DNA of 7,261 nt from Lachnospiraceae bacterium (lineage in GTDB: Bacteria; Bacillota; Clostridia; Lachnospirales; Lachnospiraceae). Positions within the stretch are counted from its first letter, which is position 1; every line of letters starts with the position of its first letter. Below the pieces are notes generated by a model, which was given only the letters and a program-made list of their open reading frames with translations, was not told the DNA's origin and made no database searches. The stretch covers positions 1-7,261 of the forward strand of contig CAAGJU010000377.1 of the NCBI GenBank assembly GCA_900770225.1, in the 5' to 3' direction. Of this stretch, positions 1 to 6,441 are shown one piece after another. The position numbers and the translations under genes were made by a program.

Positions 1-3
1 CAT
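1..3 (-). CDS. possible start codon of the gene following the LexA-like repressor (cut by window edge)
   Basis: On the minus strand the sequence ends in GGAGGAAGCAGATG, a good Shine-Dalgarno (GGAGGA) five bases before an ATG that occupies the last three bases of the window. A second in-frame ATG lies at 24-26 but has no usable SD spacing. This suggests a leftward gene starting about 100 bp after the repressor stop, close enough to share its transcript. Nothing of the protein can be read. In Firmicutes, accessory LexA-like repressors often precede Y-family polymerase genes, but that identity is only a guess here. Confidence 0.4.
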
Positions 4-106
4 CTGCTTCCTCCATAGATGGACATCCTCAGTCAAAGGGAAAGTCAGACTGAAAATGCTGAAATCCCGCACATTTTTTTGCTAAGGTAGCGACTCCTTA
101 CAACGA

Positions 107-712
107 CTACTCCAGATCCTTAATGACTTTTACGGCCACCCCCTGAATCTCACAACACGGGACATAGATATCTTCCATCTGGTCATTCTCCGGATGAAGC
201 CGGATTCGGTTGTTCTCAGGTTCCGGGTAGTAACGCTTCAGCGTCGCCTCCGTCTCCATGAGTGCCACAACGATCTGCCCCGGCTCGGCACTGTTCTGCT
301 CACGGATCAGCACTAGATCGCCGGTATGAATACCGGCATTAATCATGGAATCGCCGTCCGCACGCAGAAGGTAAAACGTGCCTCTTCCGAAGAGAGCCAC
401 CGGAAGGTCTACATATTCCTCGATGTTCTCCTCCGCAAGTTTCGGAACACCACAGGCCACGGCACCGAGAAGCGGAACTGAGATCTTCCCGGCTTCACTC
501 TTGATCTGACGTTTCGTCCGATACCCCTGATGGCCGTGGTAATCGATCAGGTTGTTTTTCTTCATGTACTGGAGATACCGGCTGACGGTTGCCGTCGAGA
601 GGTGCGTGCCGTCTGCGACTATCTGGTTTGTAGGGGACACACCATACTCGTGCCAGTAGTCCTCGATAAATTTCGCCAGTACATCAAAGTACTCCTCGTT
701 CTTGTGCTGCAT
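107..712 (-). CDS. LexA/S24-family self-cleaving transcriptional repressor
   Basis: Predicted cytoplasmic DNA-damage-responsive repressor of 201 aa, the usual LexA length. An N-terminal winged helix-turn-helix (about residues 5-66, recognition region around LSTATVSRYL) is followed by the S24 peptidase domain (about 78-200). The autocleavage bond is Cys87-Gly88 in VACGVP; the catalytic pair is Ser122 (GDSM) and Lys159 (ATLKRY). The Gly-Ser and Ser-Lys spacings of 34 and 37 residues match E. coli LexA exactly. Known family behaviour: RecA filaments stimulate self-cleavage and so relieve repression. Cys-Gly rather than Ala-Gly is typical of phage repressors and UmuD, and the HTH lacks the standard LexA wording, so I call it an accessory paralogue rather than the housekeeping LexA. 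The ATG at 710-712 is chosen because the frame upstream of it runs through the promoter; its SD (AAAGAAG) is weak. A candidate operator lies in the leader. Confidence 0.92.
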   Translation of the reverse strand: MQHKNEEYFDVLAKFIEDYWHEYGVSPTNQIVADGTHLSTATVSRYLQYMKKNNLIDYHGHQGYRTKRQIKSEAGKISVPLLGAVACGVPKLAEENIEEYVDLPVALFGRGTFYLLRADGDSMINAGIHTGDLVLIREQNSAEPGQIVVALMETEATLKRYYPEPENNRIRLHPENDQMEDIYVPCCEIQGVAVKVIKDLE

Positions 713-730
713 GATGTTCTTCTTTCTAAC

Positions 731-746
731 TGTAATAATTATTACA
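731..746. promoter_or_regulatory. perfect 16-bp palindrome, candidate operator in the repressor leader
   Basis: TGTAATAATTATTACA is identical to its own reverse complement. It lies 18 bp upstream of the repressor ATG and a few bases downstream of the predicted transcription start. That is where an autoregulating repressor would bind. It does not resemble the Firmicute LexA box (GAAC-N4-GTTC). Binding by the neighbouring LexA-like protein is inferred from position only. I saw no second copy in the window by eye. Confidence 0.6.
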
Positions 747-758
747 TTTGCAAAAATA

Positions 759-787
759 ATAATACCCCGGACTAGCCGGGGTGTCAA
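759..787 (-). promoter_or_regulatory. near-consensus sigma-A promoter of the LexA-like gene
   Basis: On the minus strand, TTGACA (787-782, perfect -35) is followed by a 17-bp spacer and TATTAT (764-759, one mismatch to TATAAT). This predicts transcription starting near 752 and a leader of about 40 nt before the repressor ATG. The whole spacer is an inverted repeat (CCCCGG, 5-base loop, CCGGGG), so a regulator could bind between the two promoter elements. The same bases fit a terminator for the operon upstream. Confidence 0.75.
764..782 (-). terminator. probable rho-independent terminator of the hsd operon
   Basis: On the minus strand ACCCCGG-CTAGT-CCGGGGT forms a 7-bp GC-rich stem with a 5-base loop and runs into ATTATTATTTTT. 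It sits about 20 bases behind the end of the out-of-frame hsdS tail and about 115 bases behind the in-frame hsdS stop. The T-tract is interrupted, so efficiency is uncertain. It coincides with the spacer of the repressor promoter, so one element may serve both purposes or only one of them. Confidence 0.5.
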
Positions 788-803
788 TGAGAAATTATGC
801 TTG

Positions 804-946
804 TTAGAAATTGTTTTCTAGCAACGCCTGAAACTTTTTCTTAGCTTTATTTAGGTACCTCTTGGTTCGTATGTCATTATAATCCTCATGAGTACTTTTC
901 AGCTCACCCTTGACAACATCGTTATTTTCGGGAGGATTCTCTTCAC
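804..946 (-). pseudogene. out-of-frame coding-like tail of hsdS
   Basis: In the frame one base off hsdS, the sequence stays open from about 946 to a TAA at 804-806. It encodes a charged, helix-like peptide with the elements VVKGELKSTHEDYND and LNKAKKKFQALLENNF. This frame has no ATG or GTG and no TTG until its last few codons, so it is unlikely to be a gene of its own. It overlaps the last 16 or so hsdS codons. One added base anywhere in 899-946, for example in the four-A run at 925-928 or the three-C run at 930-932 (minus-strand reading), would join it to hsdS and give a protein of about 487 aa. The predicted operon terminator comes directly after its stop, which supports this being the original end of hsdS. 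Chance openness of about 47 codons cannot be excluded. Confidence 0.5.
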
Positions 947-2266
947 CTGTTCAACAATATAGTGTTGCTCCTCCAAGCTCGGCACATTAATTGAAAGCTT
1001 GGCATAACTTTTTGCGCCAAAATGTGTTAACGCCATTCCCTTTGTTCCTGAATTTATCTGCGTTTTTCCCACGGGAGAATTTGTGAAGATGCACAGAAAC
1101 TCCGGATCTATAATTTGCTTATTTGGAACAGCGATAATGATATCTATCCCGCTACATCCATCATATTCTTCTGGAACAACACATGCGGTACCAGTATTGC
1201 CAGACCGCACAATTAACACATCTCCTGTATGAACTACAGTGCGAGGGTTCTCATCTTGACCTTTTTGATTTATATAAACCCAATCACTATTCTGGACATG
1301 GAACTCTCTCACATTTGTGGAGCGAAATGCCTTGTATCCGGTTGAATCCGTATAGTAACGAGTTGGCCGAATTACGATCCCCACCTTAACCTCATGACAG
1401 GCATCAGCAACTGTCATCTTATGCCAACTATTAATATCAACTCTGTTATCCTCCCTCCATTGAGAGCTGAGCTTTCCCTCCATCGCTTGCTGCAGGATGG
1501 ACTTCTTCAGATCATCCGGGAAGCGGGTGTTGTAGGATTGCAAATTGTTATAGGCTGTAGCATAGCGGTCAATGAAAGGCATGATCTCTTCGATCTTCGC
1601 CACGATGCGCTTCTGCTCGGCGAGAGGTGGAAGCGGAACTAACAAATTTACCATTGTTCCAGTTCCTACCCTCGGCATTTTTACACCGTAACTTACGCTG
1701 TTAACTACCGCATCAACATATGGAGATCTTAAAAGCCAAAGATAGAATCGCTGATCGTTGCATCCATAAATACCAAATGGAATTATTTCTGGTGTAGTAA
1801 TTCCATCGTTCTCTGCAATAAGTATCTTCATTAAGTAGGGGCGCAATTTACTGTACAGGATATCGCCCTTTTTGAAGCAGACTTTATCGCCAGCTATCTT
1901 GCGATTTGCAGCCCTGGTATGTACGATAACCTTACCACTGTTCTTTTCAATGTCCTCCAAGTCCAATGACCACATCTCAGGTTTTATCTCAGACGGTGTT
2001 ATCTTCGTTTTAGGCTGCGAGTAGCTTGATATATCGCCCAGCCTAACCCACTTCCAACTCTCCGGTATCTCGAACGGCACCTCATCCTCTGTGATCTTCG
2101 GCAGCGGTTTTTCTTTCTTGATCTTCCCCTCTTTAATCAGCTTCTGCTTTTCCTTTTGGATCTGCTGATACAGTTCTTCTCCGGTGCCTTCCTCCGGTCG
2201 CTGCTCCACCAGCTTCCCCTGCATGGCCATCTGGAGGATGCTGTTTTTCAGTTGCTGTGGTGTCAC
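899..2266 (-). CDS. hsdS: type I restriction-modification specificity subunit HsdS
   Basis: DNA-recognition subunit (455 aa as read) that positions HsdM and HsdR on a bipartite target. The order is: conserved region with LKNSILQMAMQGKL (6-19) and a basic coiled-coil stretch (30-54); TRD1 (about 71-210, starting at PESWKWVRLGDI); central conserved region PLPPLAEQKRIVAKIEEI (211-228) plus KKSILQQAMEGKL (254-266); TRD2 (about 281-430); and a second EEQHYIVEQV (432-441). The repeated SILQxAMxGKL elements give the usual internal symmetry of HsdS. Start is GTG at 2264-2266, overlapping the hsdM TGA (GTGA) with a strong SD (GGGAGGAG), so translation is probably coupled. The protein stops only about 14 residues after EEQHYIVEQV and lacks the long C-terminal helix usual after TRD2, consistent with a 3' frameshift. 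Both TRDs are AT-richer than the conserved parts. The target sequence cannot be predicted. Confidence 0.93.
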   Translation of the reverse strand: MTPQQLKNSILQMAMQGKLVEQRPEEGTGEELYQQIQKEKQKLIKEGKIKKEKPLPKITEDEVPFEIPESWKWVRLGDISSYSQPKTKITPSEIKPEMWSLDLEDIEKNSGKVIVHTRAANRKIAGDKVCFKKGDILYSKLRPYLMKILIAENDGITTPEIIPFGIYGCNDQRFYLWLLRSPYVDAVVNSVSYGVKMPRVGTGTMVNLLVPLPPLAEQKRIVAKIEEIMPFIDRYATAYNNLQSYNTRFPDDLKKSILQQAMEGKLSSQWREDNRVDINSWHKMTVADACHEVKVGIVIRPTRYYTDSTGYKAFRSTNVREFHVQNSDWVYINQKGQDENPRTVVHTGDVLIVRSGNTGTACVVPEEYDGCSGIDIIIAVPNKQIIDPEFLCIFTNSPVGKTQINSGTKGMALTHFGAKSYAKLSINVPSLEEQHYIVEQVKRILPKITMLSRVS

Positions 2267-3795
2267 TGTTCTCCTCCCTCATCATGCGGCAGTAGCGCCA
2301 CGATCTCGTCTAGCACATGATCGATCTCCGCGTTCAAACTGGCGCGTTTCTCCTGATACTGCTGGATCAGATCGAGCGGAGCAAGGGTCTCCTCTTCCTC
2401 ATGCGGATAGCCGCACAGATCCAGATTGTATCCGTTGTCTGCGATCTCAGCTGCCGTGTAGCACCTGGACTTCCAGCTGTCCGTATCCTGATCCTTGATC
2501 TCCGTCCGGTTGTTCCACCACTCCCGCACCGGATCAAAGTGCTCAGACTTCATCGGTTTTGTCTTGCTGAAGTGCTTATAGCCTTCCGGCATATCGAGGC
2601 GATAGAACCATGTCCCCTTCGTCGCACCGGTGTGGTCAAAGAACAGGATGTTGGTGGTGATGGATGTGTACGGAGAAAACACGCTTCCCGGCATCCGGAT
2701 GATGGTGTGCAGATTGAACTCAGTCAGGAGCTTCTTCTTGATTGCCACCTTGGTGTTATCCGTACCGAACAGGAACCCATCCGGCAGAATCACGGCTGCC
2801 CTGCCGTTCTGCTTCAAACGGTACATGATGACAGACATGAAAAGATCCGCCGTCTCAGAGCTTGCCAGTTCGGAAGGAAAGTGGTTCTTCACATCATTTT
2901 TCTCTGAGCCTCCATAGGGAGGATTCATGAGGACTACGTCAAACTGGTCCTTCTCCGTGTAGTCAAGGACGTCGTGCATCAGGGAGTTGCCGTGATAGAC
3001 CCTCGGTACATCCACGCCATGCAGCAGGAGGTTGGTGACGCAGAGCATGTAGGGGAACTGCTTCTTCTCAATGCCGTAGACGGACTCGCCAAGCGCCTTG
3101 TTGTCATCGGTATCCTTCACCTGTTTCGACAGCTCCTTCAGCCAGCTCACCATAAACCCGCCCGTGCCCGCTGCAAAATCCGCCATACGCTCCCCGATCT
3201 TCGGCTGGATCATCTCCGCCATAAAGTCCGTGACGGCGCGGGGTGTATAGAACTCACCGGCAGAACCGGCACTCTGCAGCTCCTTCAGGATCGACTCATA
3301 GATGTCACCGAAGGCATGGCTGTCCTCATAGCTTCCAAAGTCCACGCTGTCGATGATGTTGATTACCTGCCGCAGCAGAACGCCGTCCTTCATGTACTGG
3401 TTGGCGTCCTGAAAGGTTGCCTGCACAATGGCCTTGTTGATCGGGGTATCCTTGTCAACCTGGATGCCGTGAATCAGTATATTCCCCGCCGCATCTTTTA
3501 CATCCGTTCCCTTGAGCACCGGGAACAGCCTGTTGTTCACAAAGTCGAGCAGCTGATCGCCGGTCAGGGCATTCCCCTTGCCGTCGTCGACTGCCCAGTT
3601 TCTCCACCGGCACTCCTCCGGGATGATCGAGACATAGTTCGCCTGATCGAACTCCCAGTTCTCCTCCTGCGCATCATAGACCTTCAGGAACAGGATCCAT
3701 GCGATCTGCTCGATCCTCTGCGCGTCGCCGTTGATACCGGCATCGTTGCGCATGATGTCTCTCAGTCTCTTAACAAAACTCCCTAAATCACTCAT
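2263..3795 (-). CDS. hsdM: type I restriction-modification DNA adenine methyltransferase HsdM
   Basis: N6-adenine methyltransferase subunit (510 aa, normal length). Two copies with one HsdS form the modification enzyme, and HsdR is added for restriction. An N-terminal helical HsdM domain (about 5-150) is followed by the AGEFYTPR signature (179-186), SAM-binding motif I DFAAGTGGF (206-214) and catalytic motif IV NPPY (291-294). A C-terminal region (about 440-510) includes a helix expected to contact HsdS. Start ATG at 3793-3795 has an SD GGAG eight bases upstream. The ATG also overlaps by one base (TGATG) the stop of a short frame that runs out of the repeat array between hsdR and hsdM. The 3' end overlaps hsdS by 4 bp, so M and S are probably made in step. 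The gene appears intact. Confidence 0.96.
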   Translation of the reverse strand: MSDLGSFVKRLRDIMRNDAGINGDAQRIEQIAWILFLKVYDAQEENWEFDQANYVSIIPEECRWRNWAVDDGKGNALTGDQLLDFVNNRLFPVLKGTDVKDAAGNILIHGIQVDKDTPINKAIVQATFQDANQYMKDGVLLRQVINIIDSVDFGSYEDSHAFGDIYESILKELQSAGSAGEFYTPRAVTDFMAEMIQPKIGERMADFAAGTGGFMVSWLKELSKQVKDTDDNKALGESVYGIEKKQFPYMLCVTNLLLHGVDVPRVYHGNSLMHDVLDYTEKDQFDVVLMNPPYGGSEKNDVKNHFPSELASSETADLFMSVIMYRLKQNGRAAVILPDGFLFGTDNTKVAIKKKLLTEFNLHTIIRMPGSVFSPYTSITTNILFFDHTGATKGTWFYRLDMPEGYKHFSKTKPMKSEHFDPVREWWNNRTEIKDQDTDSWKSRCYTAAEIADNGYNLDLCGYPHEEEETLAPLDLIQQYQEKRASLNAEIDHVLDEIVALLPHDEGGEQ

Positions 3796-3806
3796 CAGTT
3801 ATTCTC

Positions 3807-3926
3807 CATCAGGCTGGCATCCAGGCTGGCCATTCAAGTCGACATCCAAGACGGCATCCAAGCTGGCATTCAAGCTAACATCTATGCTGGCATCCAAGTC
3901 GGCATTCAAGCTGTCATCAGGCCTGC
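3807..3926. repeat. 12-bp tandem repeat array between hsdR and hsdM
   Basis: About ten head-to-tail copies with minus-strand consensus CCAGCTTGGATG or CCAGCTTGAATG. Seven are exactly 12 bp (3831-3914); the two nearest hsdM are 13 and 11 bp, and the one overlapping the hsdR stop (3915-3926) is degenerate. The array starts inside the last hsdR codons and ends at the hsdM SD. Each unit ends in ATG, often preceded by TGA or TAG. In one frame this makes a run of tiny ORFs whose stops touch the next start, from the hsdR stop to the hsdM start. A second minus-strand frame stays open across the array and reads as four-residue units such as SLNA, DLDA and SLDA, ending with TAA at 3799-3801. No function is known to me; length variation between strains is likely for such an array. 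Confidence 0.9.
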
Positions 3927-6244
3927 TTGTAGATTTCAGATTCCAGCTCATGCACCGCCTGCAGATATCCTTCCTTCCCGCCGAAATACTTCGCAATCCG
4001 CGCAGGAGAACCAAGCTTCCGGAAGGGATCCAGTTTCAATATTTCCGGCTGCTCGATCTCATAGATGCCTTCATTGGCATACCGGTCAAGAAGTGCCTCG
4101 ATCACTTCCTGCGCCACACCACTGTATTTGTGCAGGAAGTCGCTCTTTTTGACGTTCTCCGCACGCTCTTTTCTGGTCAGCGGCTTCTGGTCATAGGCAA
4201 CGTGGGTGATAAAATCGAAATCGTCCACGTCCTCCATGTGCTGATCTTTCTTCATCTTCTCGAGATCGATACCGTGCTTCTTCAGCTCATCAGAGATGGC
4301 TTCCTTCTTCTCGGCCTGCGACCATCTGCGCACAAAAGCGCCAAGGTCCGCATAATCGCCCCGGATGTTTCGCCTCGTGTAGTCGATGATATTCTCCTGC
4401 CGCAGGAGTTTGCCGCCGGAGTCATAGACAGACACCGTCTCTCTCACGATATCTACCGGACACCCGCTTTCATCCACGTACGGCATGGGCGGCCTTTCCA
4501 CGGGCGGCTTGGGAGGTTCCACCTCTACCGGCGGTCGGTCCTTTCCCGGTTCAAAGTTCTCGTTGATCTCCACCGGTCCATCCCAGTCGGGATCCGCAAA
4601 GAGTCTTGCCACACCACGGAAGTCCATGATCGTGAAGAACAGCTTTCCCTGATCCTCGCGCACTCTGGTGCCGCGTCCGATCATCTGCTTGAACTGCGTC
4701 ATGGAGTTGACGTTCTTGTCAATGACGATGAGTTTGGTCATCTTACAGTCCGTGCCGGTCGAGAGCAGTTCAGACGTTGTTGCAATAACCGGATACCTGC
4801 TCGATACAGAGATGAAGTAGTCCAGCTTGCTTTTTCCGTAGTCGTCATTCCCGGTGATCCGGACCACGTAGTCCGGGTTCTCCTTCACCATGTCGGCATT
4901 GAGATTGACAAGTGCTTCCCGCATTCTCTCTGCTGCAGCTTCCGTCGCGCAGAACACAATTGTCTTCTGCATCCGACCCGTGGCCTTCAAAAACTCCGTG
5001 ATCCGGAACGCGACCTCCTGAATCCGGTCTGCAAGGATGATGTTGTAGTCATAATCCGTGTTGTTGTAGATCCTGTCCTCGATCTCATTGCCGAAGTAAT
5101 CCTTCTGCCCTTTGTACGGTCTCCAGCCATCGGAGATGTTCAGTGTGATGCCATACACCTTGAAGGGTGCAAGGAAGCCGTCATCGATCCCTTCCTTCAG
5201 ACTGTAGCTGTAAACCGGATCTCCGAAATATGTGGTATTGGAGATGTATGCGGTCTCCTTCGGGGTGGCGGTCATGCCGATCTGCGTGGCATCGTGGAAG
5301 TAGTCCAGAATCCTGCGCCACCTGCTGTCCTCCTTGGCGGATCCGCGATGACACTCATCCACAATGATGAGATCGAAGAACTCCGGATCAAAGAGCTCGC
5401 TGTAGTGCTCCTGATCGTTGTCACCGACCAGCTGCTGGTAGAGGGCAAAGTAGACCTGATAAGAAGTGATGGTGTCTTTCCTGTCTTTGGCAAAGTTGAC
5501 CTTGTGCGTGACGCTCTGAAGCGGGGCAAAGTCCTGCTGGATCGACTGATCGACCAGGTTGTTGCGGTCTGCCAGATACAGGACCTTTTTCTTCACACCG
5601 CTTTTTAACAGGCTGTAGACGATCTGGAAAGCGGTGTAGGTCTTTCCGGTACCGGTTGCCATCACGAGAAGAATCCGGTTCTGACCACGCGCGATGGCAT
5701 CAAGCGTACGGTTCACCGCGTTGCGCTGATAGTATCGCGGCGGGTAGGTGGACTGGCTGGAATAATACGGCTGGTCCATGAGTTTTGTCTCTTCCGCATT
5801 CAGCCCTTTACCGCCGTTCACACCCTGCTGATATCTCTTCAGCAGATCTTCCTGCGAAGGGAAAGCATCCATGCCAATCTGCCGCTCTGTCCCGGTCAGG
5901 AAGTCATGCTCCAGAAAACCATCACCGTTAGAACTGTACGCAAAAGGGACATCCAGCATCTGGGCGTATGTCATCGCCTGCTGCATGCCAAAGCCTACCG
6001 TGTGGGTATTGTCCTTTGCCTCCACCACGGCAATCGGGTGATATTTGTTCAAATAGAGAAGATAGTCGACCTTCCTGGGATTTTCGCGATATGCCATATT
6101 ACCACGGAGACTGATCCGGCCATCTGTGATCTTTGTCTCCATGGTGATATTGACGCCATTCACCCATCCGCTGTGATTGATGGCAGGCGTGATATAGTTG
6201 AGCTTGATATCCTCCTCGGTCATCTGCTTCTTATCAAGAATCAT
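3917..6244 (-). CDS. hsdR: type I restriction enzyme motor/nuclease subunit HsdR
   Basis: ATP-dependent translocase and endonuclease subunit (775 aa, the size of the EcoAI/EcoEI type IB group rather than the larger EcoKI type). An N-terminal PD-(D/E)XK nuclease has Asp60 (KVDYLL) and Glu75-Ala-Lys77 (VVEAKD). Superfamily 2 helicase motifs follow: Walker A ATGTGKT (196-202), DECH (296-299), TATP (325-328), KTIVFCAT (427-434), STGTD (495-499) and QMIGRGTR (520-527). A proline-rich linker (570-588) leads to a C-terminal helical domain (about 600-775) that should dock onto the methyltransferase. All key residues are present, so cutting activity is plausible. I prefer the ATG at 6242-6244, preceded by GGGGG at eight bases, over a GTG five codons upstream that lacks an SD. 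The gene is first in the R-M-S operon, and its stop lies inside the 12-bp repeat array. Confidence 0.96.
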   Translation of the reverse strand: MILDKKQMTEEDIKLNYITPAINHSGWVNGVNITMETKITDGRISLRGNMAYRENPRKVDYLLYLNKYHPIAVVEAKDNTHTVGFGMQQAMTYAQMLDVPFAYSSNGDGFLEHDFLTGTERQIGMDAFPSQEDLLKRYQQGVNGGKGLNAEETKLMDQPYYSSQSTYPPRYYQRNAVNRTLDAIARGQNRILLVMATGTGKTYTAFQIVYSLLKSGVKKKVLYLADRNNLVDQSIQQDFAPLQSVTHKVNFAKDRKDTITSYQVYFALYQQLVGDNDQEHYSELFDPEFFDLIIVDECHRGSAKEDSRWRRILDYFHDATQIGMTATPKETAYISNTTYFGDPVYSYSLKEGIDDGFLAPFKVYGITLNISDGWRPYKGQKDYFGNEIEDRIYNNTDYDYNIILADRIQEVAFRITEFLKATGRMQKTIVFCATEAAAERMREALVNLNADMVKENPDYVVRITGNDDYGKSKLDYFISVSSRYPVIATTSELLSTGTDCKMTKLIVIDKNVNSMTQFKQMIGRGTRVREDQGKLFFTIMDFRGVARLFADPDWDGPVEINENFEPGKDRPPVEVEPPKPPVERPPMPYVDESGCPVDIVRETVSVYDSGGKLLRQENIIDYTRRNIRGDYADLGAFVRRWSQAEKKEAISDELKKHGIDLEKMKKDQHMEDVDDFDFITHVAYDQKPLTRKERAENVKKSDFLHKYSGVAQEVIEALLDRYANEGIYEIEQPEILKLDPFRKLGSPARIAKYFGGKEGYLQAVHELESEIYKQA

Positions 6245-6285
6245 AGCAGCAGCCCCCACTATACAAAAAACGATTGGATAAATTC

Positions 6286-6294
6286 AGTATACCA
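6286..6294 (-). promoter_or_regulatory. candidate extended -10 promoter of the hsd operon
   Basis: The minus strand reads TGGTATACT, an extended -10 (TG-N-TATACT), about 42 bp upstream of the hsdR ATG. At 17-bp spacing the -35 position is poor (AGACCG), which extended -10 promoters tolerate. A short inverted repeat ACCAT-TC-ATGGT (6291-6302) overlaps the upstream edge of the -10. The 197 bp between pilin and hsdR hold no other gene that I can support. Confidence 0.4.
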
Positions 6295-6391
6295 TGAATG
6301 GTCCTTGCCGGTCTCTGTAAACTTGAACACGTGTAAGCAAAATCCGCCCAAGGCAGCAGAAAAGCGATGCAGGGGATGAGCCAGAGTAGCA

Positions 6392-6421
6392 AAAAAGCTG
6401 TCAGGTCAATGCCCGGCAGCC
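6392..6421 (-). terminator. weak candidate terminator downstream of the pilin gene
   Basis: On the minus strand a GCTG...CAGC stem of only four pairs with a 16-base loop is followed by six Ts, about 20 bases after the pilin stop. The stem is short and the call is tentative. A run of six Ts right after a possible hairpin in the right place is the only support. Confidence 0.25.
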
Positions 6422-6441
6422 ATTCTGATTTATTCAAGATA

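Noticed and set aside
81..101. Small hairpin TAAGG-N8-CCTTA downstream of the repressor gene as a terminator.
   Set aside because: Five-pair stem followed on the minus strand by GCAAAAAAAT rather than Ts; on the plus strand the T-run precedes the hairpin. No termination signal fits.
713..787. A 25-residue N-terminal extension of the LexA-like protein from a TTG at 785-787.
   Set aside because: That TTG is the first triplet of the TTGACA -35 element, and the extension would be translated from promoter and operator sequence. The 201-aa form matches the family length.
2663..3175. HsdM motif I reading DFAAGTGGF instead of the DPAxGTGGF form as a sign of inactivity.
   Set aside because: The Asp, the glycines and the NPPY motif are intact, and substitution at the Pro position occurs in functional relatives, so it does not indicate inactivity.
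3807..3926. The repeat array as a CRISPR array.
   Set aside because: Units are 12 bp, contiguous and without spacers, and no cas genes are present.
3731..5608. A 625-codon open frame on the plus strand opposite hsdR.
   Set aside because: It is a shadow of hsdR: hsdR has all nuclease and helicase motifs in the other strand, while the antisense product shows no recognisable domain. Long antisense frames are common in GC-biased genes.
6234..6437. A 67-codon minus-strand frame between pilin and hsdR with a hydrophobic, membrane-like stretch.
   Set aside because: It would start at TTG with no SD, overlaps the hsdR start in another frame, and spans the candidate terminator and promoter.
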